Counted from the stretch's first letter, positions 29,893-39,123 are shown. The stretch is 64,000 nt of DNA from Vibrio comitans (GCA_024346835.1 AP024866.1:2232001-2296000), one strand, 5' to 3'. The notes: generated by a model from the sequence alone, not told the origin. Translations and numbers: made by a program.

Positions 29893-30111
29893 ATGGATGT
29901 GTCATTACTAGAAAAAGCTTAAGAAAAGGCAGTCGTCGTAGTTTTTGCTGAGAATGGCAGTGATATGTTGAGCTATCAGCTAAAGGCTAGTGCAGCATCA
30001 CATAAAGCAGGAATAGAAATAAAGCGGAAAATATCTTTCAGCTAGCAGGAACTGGAAGCTTTAACGCAAATTAGACAACCAGCTTCAGACAAATGGATAT
30101 ATGAGAGAAAG
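29893..30111 (+). pseudogene. Possible decayed coding fragment
   Basis: From ATG 29893 a single frame stays protein-like for about 70 codons apart from two stops (TAA 29920-29922, TAG 30043-30045): segments EKAVVVVFAENGSDMLSYQL and QELEALTQIRQPASDKW read like helix-forming protein. The fragment runs into the heptanucleotide array. No family recognised; it could be chance. Confidence 0.3.
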
Positions 30112-30119
30112 ACGCGAGG

Positions 30120-30294
30120 TTCTGGGTTCTGGGTTCTGGGTTCTGGGTTCTGGGTTCTGGGTTCTGGGTTCTGGGTTCTGGGTTCTGGGTTCTGGGTTCT
30201 GGGTTCTGGGTTCTGGGTTCTGGGTTCTGGGTTCTGGGTTCTGGGTTCTGGGTTCTGGGTTCTGGGTTCTGGGTTCTGGGTTCTGGGTTCTGGG
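30120..30294. repeat. Heptanucleotide tandem array, 25 exact copies of TTCTGGG
   Basis: Twenty-five uninterrupted, identical units, 175 bp. Each unit gives a GGG tract separated by TTCT, so the plus strand has 25 regularly spaced G-tracts, a strong G-quadruplex pattern like telomeric DNA. The frame through it would encode a VLGSGFW repeat, but there is no sign it is a gene. Lies in the intergenic region after the GH20 gene. Confidence 0.97.
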
Positions 30295-30476
30295 TTCTAG
30301 CTTCTAGCTTCTAGCTTCTAGCTTCTAGCTTCTAGCTTCTAGCTTCTAGCTTCTAGCTTCTAGCTTCTAGCTTCTAGCTTCTAGCTTCTAGCTTCTAGCT
30401 TCTAGCTTCTAGCTTCTAGCTTCTAGCTTCTAGCTTCTAGCTTCTAGCTTCTAGCTTCTAGCTTCTAGCTTCTAGC
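30295..30476. repeat. Heptanucleotide tandem array, 26 exact copies of TTCTAGC
   Basis: Twenty-six identical units, 182 bp, fused in phase to the TTCTGGG array without a spacer; units of the two arrays differ at two of seven positions. Each unit contains CTAG, giving TAG stops in all frames of both strands. Ends 15 bp before the T-run of the GH20 terminator. Confidence 0.97.
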
Positions 30477-30490
30477 AGTTTATTGCAGAC

Positions 30491-30519
30491 AAAAAAAGGG
30501 CCAGCAACTAGTGCTGGCC
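30491..30519 (-). terminator. Rho-independent terminator of the GH20 gene
   Basis: 8-bp stem (30499-30506 with 30512-30519), five-base loop, then TTTTTTT on the minus strand. 29 bp past the stop codon. Confidence 0.9.
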
Positions 30520-30547
30520 AAGAGGAAATAAACAAACCCTACGTAAT

Positions 30548-33202
30548 TTACTTAACTTGTGTAACTCGACTCTCCCTTTCACCGCTAGCGGATACTGATT
30601 TAATCCATACGTCTCCAGAAACTGATGGACGTTGCTCATCTTGATAGGTCACCCAGTTTTCACCATCTACAGAGTAATGCAGTTCTACACCAGGGAATTG
30701 AACGTTCATAGCAAGCTTGCCATCAACAATCTCAGCGCCCGGTACCGGTAGACGGTAATCAATACCTGCCTTTTCAATCTTAGCCAGTTCACGTTGACCC
30801 ATTACATTGGCAAAACGAGTCCAATCAGCAAGAAGTGCATCTTTGTTTACAAGGTCAGTCTCTAGGGAGTATTCGACACCTACCTTATATTCATTTTCCC
30901 ACTCAGCGGCATGCCAAGCACGCTCTGCTGCTGCAATCACACGTGGGAATACCATGTACTCAAACTGTTCATCTGTACGCACCGTTTCAGACCAAAGCTG
31001 AGCTGACATACCGTAGAATGGTCGATTTTGCTCAACCGTACCGGCAGCAGTGTATCCGTTGCCATCACGGTCAACAGAGGTTTCCGCATTCTGAGGAAGG
31101 TTTTCAGGAGCAAATGCAAACATCTTGCGAGTATCAGTCGCACGTGTTGCCCAGTAGTAGCCACGCTCTTTCGGATCTACTTCGTATGGGAAGTCCATGT
31201 ACACATAATCAGGGTTAGAAGCAATTATGTCGTAGCCTTTGTTAGCCCACTCATAAATACTTGCCGCACCGCCCCAATACAGGGTTTCCCAGAAGTTAAC
31301 GCGCGTTTCTTCCGTAGCGAATGAATCAGCACCTTCACTATATTTCAAGCCATCTTCCCACGCTTGGAAGTTTGCAATACCTTGTTTTGCAACGATCTTT
31401 GATACTTCTTCAGCAAAATAGCTTGGAAGGTGGCCAAAGTCTTCAACATCACCACTAGCGATCAATGCCTGACATTGTGGAGACTTAGCGAATGGTAAAT
31501 CTTGCTTGGATAGGTCGATGTTACCTTTCCATGCCACTTTCTCTTCCGCATTGATGTCTTGGAAACCCGCTCCTAGCTTGATGTTTTTCGCTTCATCGCC
31601 ACCAAAGTGCCAAGTCGTTAGAGGCATACCTGCTTCATTGTGCATTGCAGCGACTTCAGTAATGACCTTGTCAACAAAGCGCTTAGACGAGTCTATACAA
31701 GGGTTAATGAAGCTTTTCTTATCATAGAACTGGATGGTCGTGACATTAGATGTGTCTTGAGGATCCATTAGGCGATATTCATTGGCCGCTTCTTCATTGC
31801 CTTCAGCCATTAAGCGATCGTAGCGAGCCTCCATAGACACTACTGCAGCTCTTGCGTGGGCTGGCATATCAATCTCTGGAATCACTTCTACATTACGAGC
31901 TTTAGCGTACTTCAAGATTTCTAGGTAATCTGCTCGAGTAAAATGACCCGTACCAAAGTTGTCCGTTGTGGCACCTGAACCTAACTGAGGTAATAGGCAA
32001 GATTTCTCTTCTAAATCGAAACAGCGCTTAGCACCAACGTCTGTTAGCTCTGGCAATCCAGGGATCTCTAGACGCCAACCTTCATCATCAGATAAGTGGA
32101 GGTGTAGCTTATTCATTTTGTAAGCTGCTAGCTGATCAATGGTAGATAGAATCGCTTCTTTAGTATGGAAGTTACGAGCTACGTCAACCATGACACCACG
32201 GTAGTCAAAGCGTGGTGCATCTTTAATCTCAACCTGTGGTAGTTCAGTTGGTGCATCTAGGTTTACCAATGCAAAAACCGACTGCATCGCATAGAACGCA
32301 CCTGCCGTATCAAAGGCTTTAATCTCAATACCATCGTTTTCAATGTTTAGTGTGTAAGCACCAGATTTTGTTTGTTCTGCTTTGAATTCTTCAGGAACCA
32401 CTGAGATTTCAACAGGTGTAGTACCCGCTAGATTGACGCCTAGTAGCTCTGCTCGGCTTTCAAGGGCCTGCACTTGAGCACTCTCAAATGGTGCATTTAC
32501 TAGCTTTAGACCACCAGAGATATCCAGTGTGCCTTCCTTTGCTTGGGTGAAAGACGGAGCAGGAATAATCGCTGTAGAAACGTCTTCCAATGCGACATCG
32601 CTATTCTTATCAAAGCGTGATGCCGCAGTTGCAATGATATTGTTATCACCCGCAGTGCGCTTAAGGTTGTCACCTTCTAATCCGCTGACAAAATCGGTCA
32701 TATCCACATCGCTCAGAGATACGAGTTGTTTAGGCTCTGCACCTTCGGCTGCAACGAATGCACCAGGCATGAAGTCAGTTTCAAATAGCTGCCAGTACTC
32801 ACCGATAAAGGTTAAGTCAACGCTCTCGCCTGCTTTAAATCCCTCAAACTTATCCGTTGGTTCAAGTTTATGCAGATCGCCAGTCACTCGAGTAATCTTA
32901 AACTGTTCATTATCTACATCTAAAATCAAGCGAATGCTGTGGAAGTAGATTGTCCAATCTTTTGAATCTACAGCTTCACCGTCATTGGTTAGCGTCATTT
33001 TAACTTGATTACATGAAGCCCACTCCGCACCTAGATCTTGACATTTCAAGCCATCATCTGCGCCGTGGTTAGTTAATACTTCATATTTGATGTCTAGATT
33101 GTTAGCAAGTAGGTCAACGGTATTCTGCGGTGAGTTCTGCATTGAAGAACACCCAGCCAGTACGGTTATTACAGAGGTAGCAATCAAACTCTTTTTCAAC
33201 AT
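30548..33202 (-). CDS. chb: GH20 beta-N-acetylhexosaminidase (chitobiase), lipoprotein
   Basis: 884 residues. Lipoprotein signal MLKKSLIATSVITVLAGC (lipobox LAGC), then a carbohydrate-binding CHB_HEX-type domain (about 30-190), a GH20b domain (about 215-330), the catalytic TIM barrel from about 335 with the acid pair Asp536-Glu537 in WHFGGDEAKN, and a C-terminal beta domain. Vibrio harveyi chitobiase is almost the same length (883). It hydrolyses chitobiose and chitooligosaccharides to GlcNAc at the outer membrane or in the periplasm. ATG 33202. Single gene with its own terminator; two heptamer arrays lie directly beyond. Confidence 0.92.
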   Translation of the reverse strand: MLKKSLIATSVITVLAGCSSMQNSPQNTVDLLANNLDIKYEVLTNHGADDGLKCQDLGAEWASCNQVKMTLTNDGEAVDSKDWTIYFHSIRLILDVDNEQFKITRVTGDLHKLEPTDKFEGFKAGESVDLTFIGEYWQLFETDFMPGAFVAAEGAEPKQLVSLSDVDMTDFVSGLEGDNLKRTAGDNNIIATAASRFDKNSDVALEDVSTAIIPAPSFTQAKEGTLDISGGLKLVNAPFESAQVQALESRAELLGVNLAGTTPVEISVVPEEFKAEQTKSGAYTLNIENDGIEIKAFDTAGAFYAMQSVFALVNLDAPTELPQVEIKDAPRFDYRGVMVDVARNFHTKEAILSTIDQLAAYKMNKLHLHLSDDEGWRLEIPGLPELTDVGAKRCFDLEEKSCLLPQLGSGATTDNFGTGHFTRADYLEILKYAKARNVEVIPEIDMPAHARAAVVSMEARYDRLMAEGNEEAANEYRLMDPQDTSNVTTIQFYDKKSFINPCIDSSKRFVDKVITEVAAMHNEAGMPLTTWHFGGDEAKNIKLGAGFQDINAEEKVAWKGNIDLSKQDLPFAKSPQCQALIASGDVEDFGHLPSYFAEEVSKIVAKQGIANFQAWEDGLKYSEGADSFATEETRVNFWETLYWGGAASIYEWANKGYDIIASNPDYVYMDFPYEVDPKERGYYWATRATDTRKMFAFAPENLPQNAETSVDRDGNGYTAAGTVEQNRPFYGMSAQLWSETVRTDEQFEYMVFPRVIAAAERAWHAAEWENEYKVGVEYSLETDLVNKDALLADWTRFANVMGQRELAKIEKAGIDYRLPVPGAEIVDGKLAMNVQFPGVELHYSVDGENWVTYQDEQRPSVSGDVWIKSVSASGERESRVTQVK

Positions 33203-33780
33203 GATAAGTCCCTATTGGTATTTTAATTTTTCTAAATCAGTTATTGAGTAGGTATGCATACAATCTAAAATGCATTAATTCGCAATGCAAATTTAGTAGA
33301 GGAGTGAAAACTCGGTTCTAAATCATCCACAATGAAAACATAAGAGACTGAAATATATAGATTAATTTAAATTTACAGCTTCTCGTACCATTCTAATAAT
33401 CCACTTTATTGAGCAATTTTTATATGCAAAGTGTGATTGTCAGCACTCGTTGTTAAAAACGTCAAAATAGCGTTTTTTTAGATCTTAACGGGGACTGTTG
33501 ATTTTCTACTCTGCAATTGAAGTGTTCTGTAATACGTAAGGTTTCAATGAAGGCAACATTGCCATAAAGCAAGTAACTGCAAGGGTTAAAGAGAAACGCT
33601 ATATAAAGAGAGAGTAACCAAGCACAGAACTATCACGCAGATAATTACGTCTTTAATCACAAGAATTGACCATTAAAATGGCAAACACTTCACGCTAGTG
33701 AGAATAAATGTGATGACCAACTAAATTTTCGATTAAAAATAACAATTACCATGTTCAGAGAACTTCTAATCGCTTAATAA
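33203..33780. other. Upstream region of chb, no gene recognised
   Basis: About 580 bp, AT-rich. At 33432-33447 TGTGA, six bases, GCACT matches 8 of 10 CRP core positions, 230 bp upstream of the chb start. No reading frame with a credible product. Confidence 0.45.
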
Positions 33781-33838
33781 AAAAAAGCCCCGACTTCATT
33801 CATCCAATGGGCATTGGAGACTGTAGCAAGGGCTTTTC
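33781..33838 (-). terminator. Branched terminator of the SSS transporter gene
   Basis: Outer stem AAAGCCC (33784-33790) with GGGCTTT (33830-33836) encloses an inner perfect hairpin TCCAATG/CATTGGA (33803-33809 with 33812-33818). A run of T follows on the minus strand. Confidence 0.7.
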
Positions 33839-33878
33839 AATTTTATCTATCTGATTTAAGTTGTTTTACTCTCAGTGA

Positions 33879-35582
33879 CTACGCACATGCCACTGCTTTG
33901 TTTTTTGCCTTACGTCTTAGTAAGCGGAAGGCTATTCCTGCGAGCATTATTAATCCACAGAATCCATAGACTTGCATTATTGTTGGATCATTAGAAACGA
34001 AACCGACATCTGAGAACATAACGTAAGCACCGAGAACCATGTACAAGATGATCGCAGATGCTTCAAAACGGAACGCCCATGGAGTGACATCAATATTCTC
34101 GTTAATTGGCATTACATACTCTGTTTCACGAGGCATGAAGTGGCCAATGATGAACATCAGAGCGGTACATACTACAAACAGGATAGCCAGTTGATGCAGG
34201 AAGTGAATCGGGGTATCAAACACTAACTGCATTGCCGCGTAAGACAATACGAATACGGTCAAAGCAACCTTCGCTGCAACAGCAGGTACACGCTTAGAGA
34301 TGTATCCCACGAACACAATGGTAAAGATAGGCACACTAAAGAAGCCCGCAACCATTTGTAGATATTGGAACAAGCCTTCTGGGGCATACATGATGAAAGG
34401 TGCAATACATACCGAGATAATCGCGATAATCACACCAAAGATACGGCCCTTACTCACCAACTCTTCATCAGTCTTCCCTTTGCCAAATAAAGGTTTGTAG
34501 ACATTAAGAGCAAATAAGGTTGTTGAGCTGTTCAATACACCGTTGAAGGTACTCAGGATGGCACCAAACATCACAGCAACAAAGAAGCCAACGAGTGGTT
34601 TAGGTAGAACCTCATTCACCAAACGCGTGTACATGGTATCTGGGTTACCGGCATCTGCTCCGAAAATATGGAAAGCAATAATACCTGGGATGATAAGAAA
34701 TAAAGGTGAAATAACCTTAATTGCACCAGCTAGGATGACGCCCTTCTGACCCTCTTTTAGGTTCTTTGCACCTAGAGCACGTTGAATAATCGACTGATCC
34801 GTACCCCAATAATAAAGATTCACCAGCAGCAAACCGGTAAATAGCGTAGAGAACGGCAGTGGATCGGTTGAAGTACCTACAGACTGAAGCTTCTCTGGTG
34901 CAGCCGTTAGCAAAGTATCTAATCCAGCACCGAAGCTACCGCCGCCTAACATCATTAATCCAAATACAGGGATCATTAGGCCACCGATAATAAGGCCGAC
35001 ACCATTAATCGTGTCAGCGATAACTACCGCCTTTAAACCGCCATAGATAGCATAGAAGAAACCCAACAAACCTATGGTTGCCGCAATCAGAGCAATGGAG
35101 CTAAATTCAGAGATGCCCAATAGAGCCTGTACATCAAAGATTTCACCCAGTACCACAGCACCCGCATAAAGAGTTGTCGGCAAAATGTTGATAACATACT
35201 GACAAAGGAAAAGTAGCGTAACAAACTTCTTCACAGAAAGGTCATAACGACTTTCCAGAAAATCTGGAATGGTCGTAATACCCTGCTTCAAATAGCGTGG
35301 CACAAGCATCAAGGCGATGATCACGAGCGTCACACCAGAGGCAACTTCCCACCCCATAACACTCATGTTGTGAGTATAAGCTTGTGCGCTCATACCAACA
35401 AAACTCGTTGCACTGAGGTTAGTCAAAATAAGTGAGCTAGCAATTAACCCGCCGGTTAGGCTTCTTCCGCCGAGAAAGAAGCCGTCTTGTGAGGTGTTCT
35501 TGTCATTCTTTACTTTGTTATAGGTGTAAGCCACCACAAACCCAGTAAACAGAAAGAACGATAGCAATACCGTTATAGACAT
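33879..35582 (-). CDS. Sodium:solute symporter (SSS family), probably for galactosides
   Basis: 567-residue inner-membrane transporter with about 14 hydrophobic helices. SSS features: FFLGGRSLTGGLIASSLILTNLSATSFVGM in the first helices (unwound TM1 region), TIPDFLESRYD and DQSIIQRALGAKNLKEGQKG. It should couple Na+ entry to solute uptake. The substrate is inferred from position: it follows an alpha-galactosidase gene by 78 bp, in a cluster with galETK. It is not the closest type to V. parahaemolyticus vSGLT by eye. ATG 35582. Confidence 0.88.
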   Translation of the reverse strand: MSITVLLSFFLFTGFVVAYTYNKVKNDKNTSQDGFFLGGRSLTGGLIASSLILTNLSATSFVGMSAQAYTHNMSVMGWEVASGVTLVIIALMLVPRYLKQGITTIPDFLESRYDLSVKKFVTLLFLCQYVINILPTTLYAGAVVLGEIFDVQALLGISEFSSIALIAATIGLLGFFYAIYGGLKAVVIADTINGVGLIIGGLMIPVFGLMMLGGGSFGAGLDTLLTAAPEKLQSVGTSTDPLPFSTLFTGLLLVNLYYWGTDQSIIQRALGAKNLKEGQKGVILAGAIKVISPLFLIIPGIIAFHIFGADAGNPDTMYTRLVNEVLPKPLVGFFVAVMFGAILSTFNGVLNSSTTLFALNVYKPLFGKGKTDEELVSKGRIFGVIIAIISVCIAPFIMYAPEGLFQYLQMVAGFFSVPIFTIVFVGYISKRVPAVAAKVALTVFVLSYAAMQLVFDTPIHFLHQLAILFVVCTALMFIIGHFMPRETEYVMPINENIDVTPWAFRFEASAIILYMVLGAYVMFSDVGFVSNDPTIMQVYGFCGLIMLAGIAFRLLRRKAKNKAVACA

Positions 35583-35610
35583 TTTGTTTTCCTTTATTTG
35601 TTATTTTTTT

Positions 35611-35632
35611 CGGCAGCAATACCTCGCTGCCG
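35611..35632. other. Intercistronic hairpin between alpha-galactosidase and transporter genes
   Basis: 7-bp GC stem CGGCAGC (35611-35617) with GCTGCCG (35626-35632), eight-base loop. On the minus strand it is followed by A, not T, so differential mRNA stability is more likely than termination. Confidence 0.5.
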
Positions 35633-35660
35633 GTAGTGTTTTACAGAGGTTTTTTCGTTA

Positions 35661-37763
35661 TTAGATTTTTTGTAGGTGCACAATCAGAGCAGACTCTGGG
35701 TCGAGAATAGGTAGTGTTATTCCTATCTCTTTCAGGTTGTCGCCACTGAGGGTCAGTGTTTTATCCAGCCATTTAGGACGGTGCTTCATCAACTGAAAAC
35801 TGGTTTGTGGCATCTCTACCAATTTCACTTGGTATTTGGTATTAGCATCAGTGCAGTTAATGCGAAGAGGGGATGGAAGCGCATGATCTGGCATTGCTAA
35901 CTGGCAAACAGTTATCAACATTTCATCATCACTTTCTACACCGTAGATGTTCTGATTCTTGTCCGCAGGATCAATACGGAAACTACGACCACCGTGCAGC
36001 AAGTGACGGTATTGCTTATGCAAAGCAATGTAGCGTGAGAACGCTTCTTTTTCTGCTTGCGGTTCTTTTACAGGATCAAGCTCAACTCCCATATGGCCAC
36101 CAAGTGCGGTCACACCGCGCATATTGATATGGTGACGTCGATTCGTTGAGTGGCACTCATCAGGACCGATATGAGCCCCCATGACTTCAGGAGGAAAAAA
36201 GTAGCTCATACCCTTTTGGATCGCTTGACGCTCAAGTGCATCGTTACAATCCGATGCCCAAAATCGCTGCGTGCGCTTTAGGATCTCAAAATCAATTCGA
36301 CCACCACCAGAGGAGCAAGATTCTATTTCCACATTGGGATGGGCGTTGTTTAACTCATCAACTAATCGATACAGCGCCATGGTTTGGCCATGAACCGCAG
36401 GGCGACCTTGATGCCCTGGCTGAACAAGTTCACGGTTCATGTCCCATTTAAGGTAAGTAATGTTATAGCGAGTTAGCAGATCATTTAGGCGCTCAAATAG
36501 GTAGTTGAAGCAACCTTCATTTTGCAAATCGAGGACATACTGCCAACGACCTGATGGTTGATGGTATCCTTGCAGACCTAGCACCCATTCAGGATGATTA
36601 CGGTATAAGTTGGAATCTTGACTCACCATCTCAGGCTCAACCCAAAGACCAAACTCCATACCTTTGTCATTCACATGTTCAATGACAGGCTCTAGACCGT
36701 TTGGATATTTCACTTCATCTAGGTACCAGTCACCAAGAGCGGCACGTTCACCATCACGGCCAATAAACCAACCATCATCGATGATAAAGCGTTCAACCCC
36801 CATCTCTGCAGCTTCACTCGCCATCTGCATGATGTATTCAGGTTTATGGTCAAAGTAAATGCCTTCCCAGGTATTAAGATGCACAGGACGAGGCTTATCT
36901 ACTGGGAATTTCACTATATTCTCGCGTACAAATTGTTGAAAACGCTGTGAAATCCCATTGAGGCCAGAGTTACTGTAACAGCCATAAAGCCAAGGGCTTT
37001 GATAGCTTTCATCCGTATCCAGAATAGACTCACCAGATAGAAGCAACTCTCCTGCCTGAACAAATCGACGACCATCACTACGAACGTCAGCCCGCATCTG
37101 ATGGTTACCACTCCAAGCTAAATGGAACCCCCACACCTGACCGCTCTGTTCGCTAAAACCATGACTACCCACAAACAGCCCTGGGAAGTTTTCATGCGAA
37201 GTACGGCCACGGCGGTTCTCTTGCATGAACCCACCATGCTCAAAATGCTGACGCTGAGTTTGAAACTCATGGCACCAGCGACCATGAAACGTCATTAGCT
37301 CATTCGCGTGATTAGGCAATGGAAGCGTGGATGAAAGCTTACCTAAGCAATAACGGCTATCTCCTAGGTTTTTCACTGAGGTGCGTTTTTTCAGTACGTC
37401 AGTGTCAAAATCCAGATCTAACTCAATGGTTAGCTCCAATTTAGCCATATCATCACGCAGCGTAAATTCCACAGCATTACCGCTTTGGTTGGCTGCGACC
37501 AAGCTAAATACTGGCGCCCAATCCAATCCATCGCGATGACCTTCAATGCCAGGAGCATTGAAATGACCACTACCTAACTCTGGGCATAGTGACAAAGGAA
37601 CATCGACGTCCAAACGCGCTTGAGAAATTGGACGCTCAGTAGACAGCAATAGATCCTCATCGATCTGGGCGATCTTTGCGCCCCAATGCAGCACTTCAGG
37701 AACTCGAGCTGTCTTAATGATCAAGCTGTGATTTTTACTTTGTAGGTGAATAAATTCATTCAT
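35661..37763 (-). CDS. GH36 alpha-galactosidase
   Basis: 700 residues, no signal peptide, so cytoplasmic. N-terminal beta-sandwich, then a TIM barrel with nucleophile Asp441 in YLKWDMNREL, the CSSGGGRID motif and acid/base Asp505 in WASDCNDALER, which define the GH36 clan-D active site. It would cleave alpha-1,6-galactosides such as melibiose or raffinose-type sugars to galactose for the neighbouring galETK genes. ATG 37763. An operator-like palindrome lies 14-27 bases upstream of the start, and a divergent LacI-type regulator follows. Probably co-transcribed with the SSS transporter. Confidence 0.92.
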   Translation of the reverse strand: MNEFIHLQSKNHSLIIKTARVPEVLHWGAKIAQIDEDLLLSTERPISQARLDVDVPLSLCPELGSGHFNAPGIEGHRDGLDWAPVFSLVAANQSGNAVEFTLRDDMAKLELTIELDLDFDTDVLKKRTSVKNLGDSRYCLGKLSSTLPLPNHANELMTFHGRWCHEFQTQRQHFEHGGFMQENRRGRTSHENFPGLFVGSHGFSEQSGQVWGFHLAWSGNHQMRADVRSDGRRFVQAGELLLSGESILDTDESYQSPWLYGCYSNSGLNGISQRFQQFVRENIVKFPVDKPRPVHLNTWEGIYFDHKPEYIMQMASEAAEMGVERFIIDDGWFIGRDGERAALGDWYLDEVKYPNGLEPVIEHVNDKGMEFGLWVEPEMVSQDSNLYRNHPEWVLGLQGYHQPSGRWQYVLDLQNEGCFNYLFERLNDLLTRYNITYLKWDMNRELVQPGHQGRPAVHGQTMALYRLVDELNNAHPNVEIESCSSGGGRIDFEILKRTQRFWASDCNDALERQAIQKGMSYFFPPEVMGAHIGPDECHSTNRRHHINMRGVTALGGHMGVELDPVKEPQAEKEAFSRYIALHKQYRHLLHGGRSFRIDPADKNQNIYGVESDDEMLITVCQLAMPDHALPSPLRINCTDANTKYQVKLVEMPQTSFQLMKHRPKWLDKTLTLSGDNLKEIGITLPILDPESALIVHLQKI

Positions 37764-37776
37764 AGCAAACCAACAT

Positions 37777-37790
37777 TGTTTTCGTAAACA
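37777..37790. promoter_or_regulatory. LacI-type operator next to the alpha-galactosidase start
   Basis: TGTTTTCGTAAACA: palindrome with central CG and outer TGTTT/AAACA, one mismatched pair. A near-identical site occurs 121 bp away. Its position just upstream of the start codon suits repression. Confidence 0.65.
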
Positions 37791-37897
37791 TTAACTACAA
37801 CCAATACTGATGCAAATAGCTAAATTTTCTAGCCAAAAGCTGACTAAGTGTGATCAAAACAAAGTAAACAAAATGCAAAGTTCGACTTAGATCTTGT

Positions 37898-37911
37898 TGT
37901 TTTCGGAAACA
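37898..37911. promoter_or_regulatory. Second LacI-type operator in the divergent region
   Basis: TGTTTTCGGAAACA, same palindrome pattern as the site at 37777-37790 and 13 of 14 bases identical. Located about 100 bp upstream of the regulator gene, so it may also mediate autoregulation or looping. Confidence 0.65.
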
Positions 37912-38012
37912 TTTTTATATGTTTTCTGTGACATTTTTGAAGTACTGCAAGGTTATGCTGTGATTAATTCTGTAGTATTAATCTAGTGGGAAGAAAAGTT
38001 GAGGAAATAGTA

Positions 38013-39092
38013 GTGAGTGTCACCTTCAAAGACGTCGCAAAACTGGCCGGTGTTTCGACACAAACCGTTTCACGCGTGACTAATGGCTCTGAGAATGTTG
38101 CAGAGAAAACACGGAACAAAGTTAATAAGGCAATTAAACAATTAGGCTACGTTCCAAATAAAGGGGCACAAATGCTTAGCCGTGCTCGCTCCACCAGCAT
38201 TGGACTGATCACTCTTGATATGGCTCTGCATGGTGCAGCTTTAATAGCCAATGGCGTGCGCATGAAGGCACATGAGTTACAGTTTGGTACTGCATTCTCA
38301 GTCGTTTCTGATCCTACCCTTAGCAATATTCAACAATCCATCCGTGAGCTTATTGCGCAGCAGGTGGAATGTGTCATCCTAAATGTGCCGCTGACCTCTG
38401 AAGATGCAACTCATTTAGTGGAGCAGTTTCAAAGCCTTCACCTTATCTTTATTGACGTGCCTGATGGCACTCCCGTCCACTTTGTTCATGGTGCGCATGC
38501 AGATGGCGCTGCACAGTCCGTGCACCACTTACTTGAAGGTAACAGAGAGCACTTCTTACTGGTAACAGGACCTAGCAAGTCCAGCGCCTCTAAAATTCGA
38601 CTACAAAGCTGGCTTAGTGCGCTTAACGATGTAAATAAGCCAGTGGTTTTTCAATATCAAGGAGACTGGCAAGCTCAAAGCGGATACCTTGCCGTTCGAG
38701 AAGCAATAGCAAAACAGAAAAGCTTTGATGCCATACTGGTTGCCAATGACCAAATGGCCTTGGGAGCACTACGCGCCCTAAACGAAATGAATATAGAGGT
38801 ACCAAAGCAAGTGGCTGTCGTTGGGTTTGATGGTATAGCAGATAGTGCTTACTTCAACCCTCCCCTAACTACGGTAAAGCAGGACTTTACTGAGATTGGA
38901 CAGCAAGCCGTGATTCTTGCCATCGAATTAAAGAATCACGATCCTCTTATTGAACACCCACTTAAACAAGTGCGTATTCCTGTTGAGCTTATACAGCGTG
39001 AAAGTAGTAACCCAAAAATAGAAGCTCACTACCAAAAGCAAAAAATCCAAGATCTACTTCGCCAAGTCGAAGCACTACTTCCAGAAGAGTAA
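38013..39092 (+). CDS. LacI/GalR-family transcriptional regulator of the galactoside locus
   Basis: 359 residues. N-terminal helix-turn-helix TFKDVAKLAGVSTQTVSRV with hinge helix region (YVPNKGAQMLSRARS), then a periplasmic-binding-like sugar domain with LVANDQMALGALRAL and VVGFDGIADSAYFNPPLTTV. GTG 38013 is chosen because GAGGAAA lies seven bases upstream and it places the HTH at residue 3; an upstream GTG at 37986 would add nine residues. Divergent from the alpha-galactosidase gene; the two palindromes between them are its likely operators, with an alpha-galactoside or galactose as inducer (inferred). Confidence 0.85.
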   Translation: MSVTFKDVAKLAGVSTQTVSRVTNGSENVAEKTRNKVNKAIKQLGYVPNKGAQMLSRARSTSIGLITLDMALHGAALIANGVRMKAHELQFGTAFSVVSDPTLSNIQQSIRELIAQQVECVILNVPLTSEDATHLVEQFQSLHLIFIDVPDGTPVHFVHGAHADGAAQSVHHLLEGNREHFLLVTGPSKSSASKIRLQSWLSALNDVNKPVVFQYQGDWQAQSGYLAVREAIAKQKSFDAILVANDQMALGALRALNEMNIEVPKQVAVVGFDGIADSAYFNPPLTTVKQDFTEIGQQAVILAIELKNHDPLIEHPLKQVRIPVELIQRESSNPKIEAHYQKQKIQDLLRQVEALLPEE

Positions 39093-39123
39093 GGTTTTTG
39101 CGCTGCACACTCATTCTCAACGA

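Noticed and set aside
30101..30307. Open frame encoding a VLGSGFW repeat protein
   Set aside because: It is produced by the TTCTGGG array itself; a 7-bp unit keeps all frames open. It stops at the first TTCTAGC unit and has no ribosome site or signal peptide.
30120..30476. CRISPR array or integron attC cluster
   Set aside because: Units are 7 bp and contiguous with no spacers, and no cas or integrase genes are nearby.
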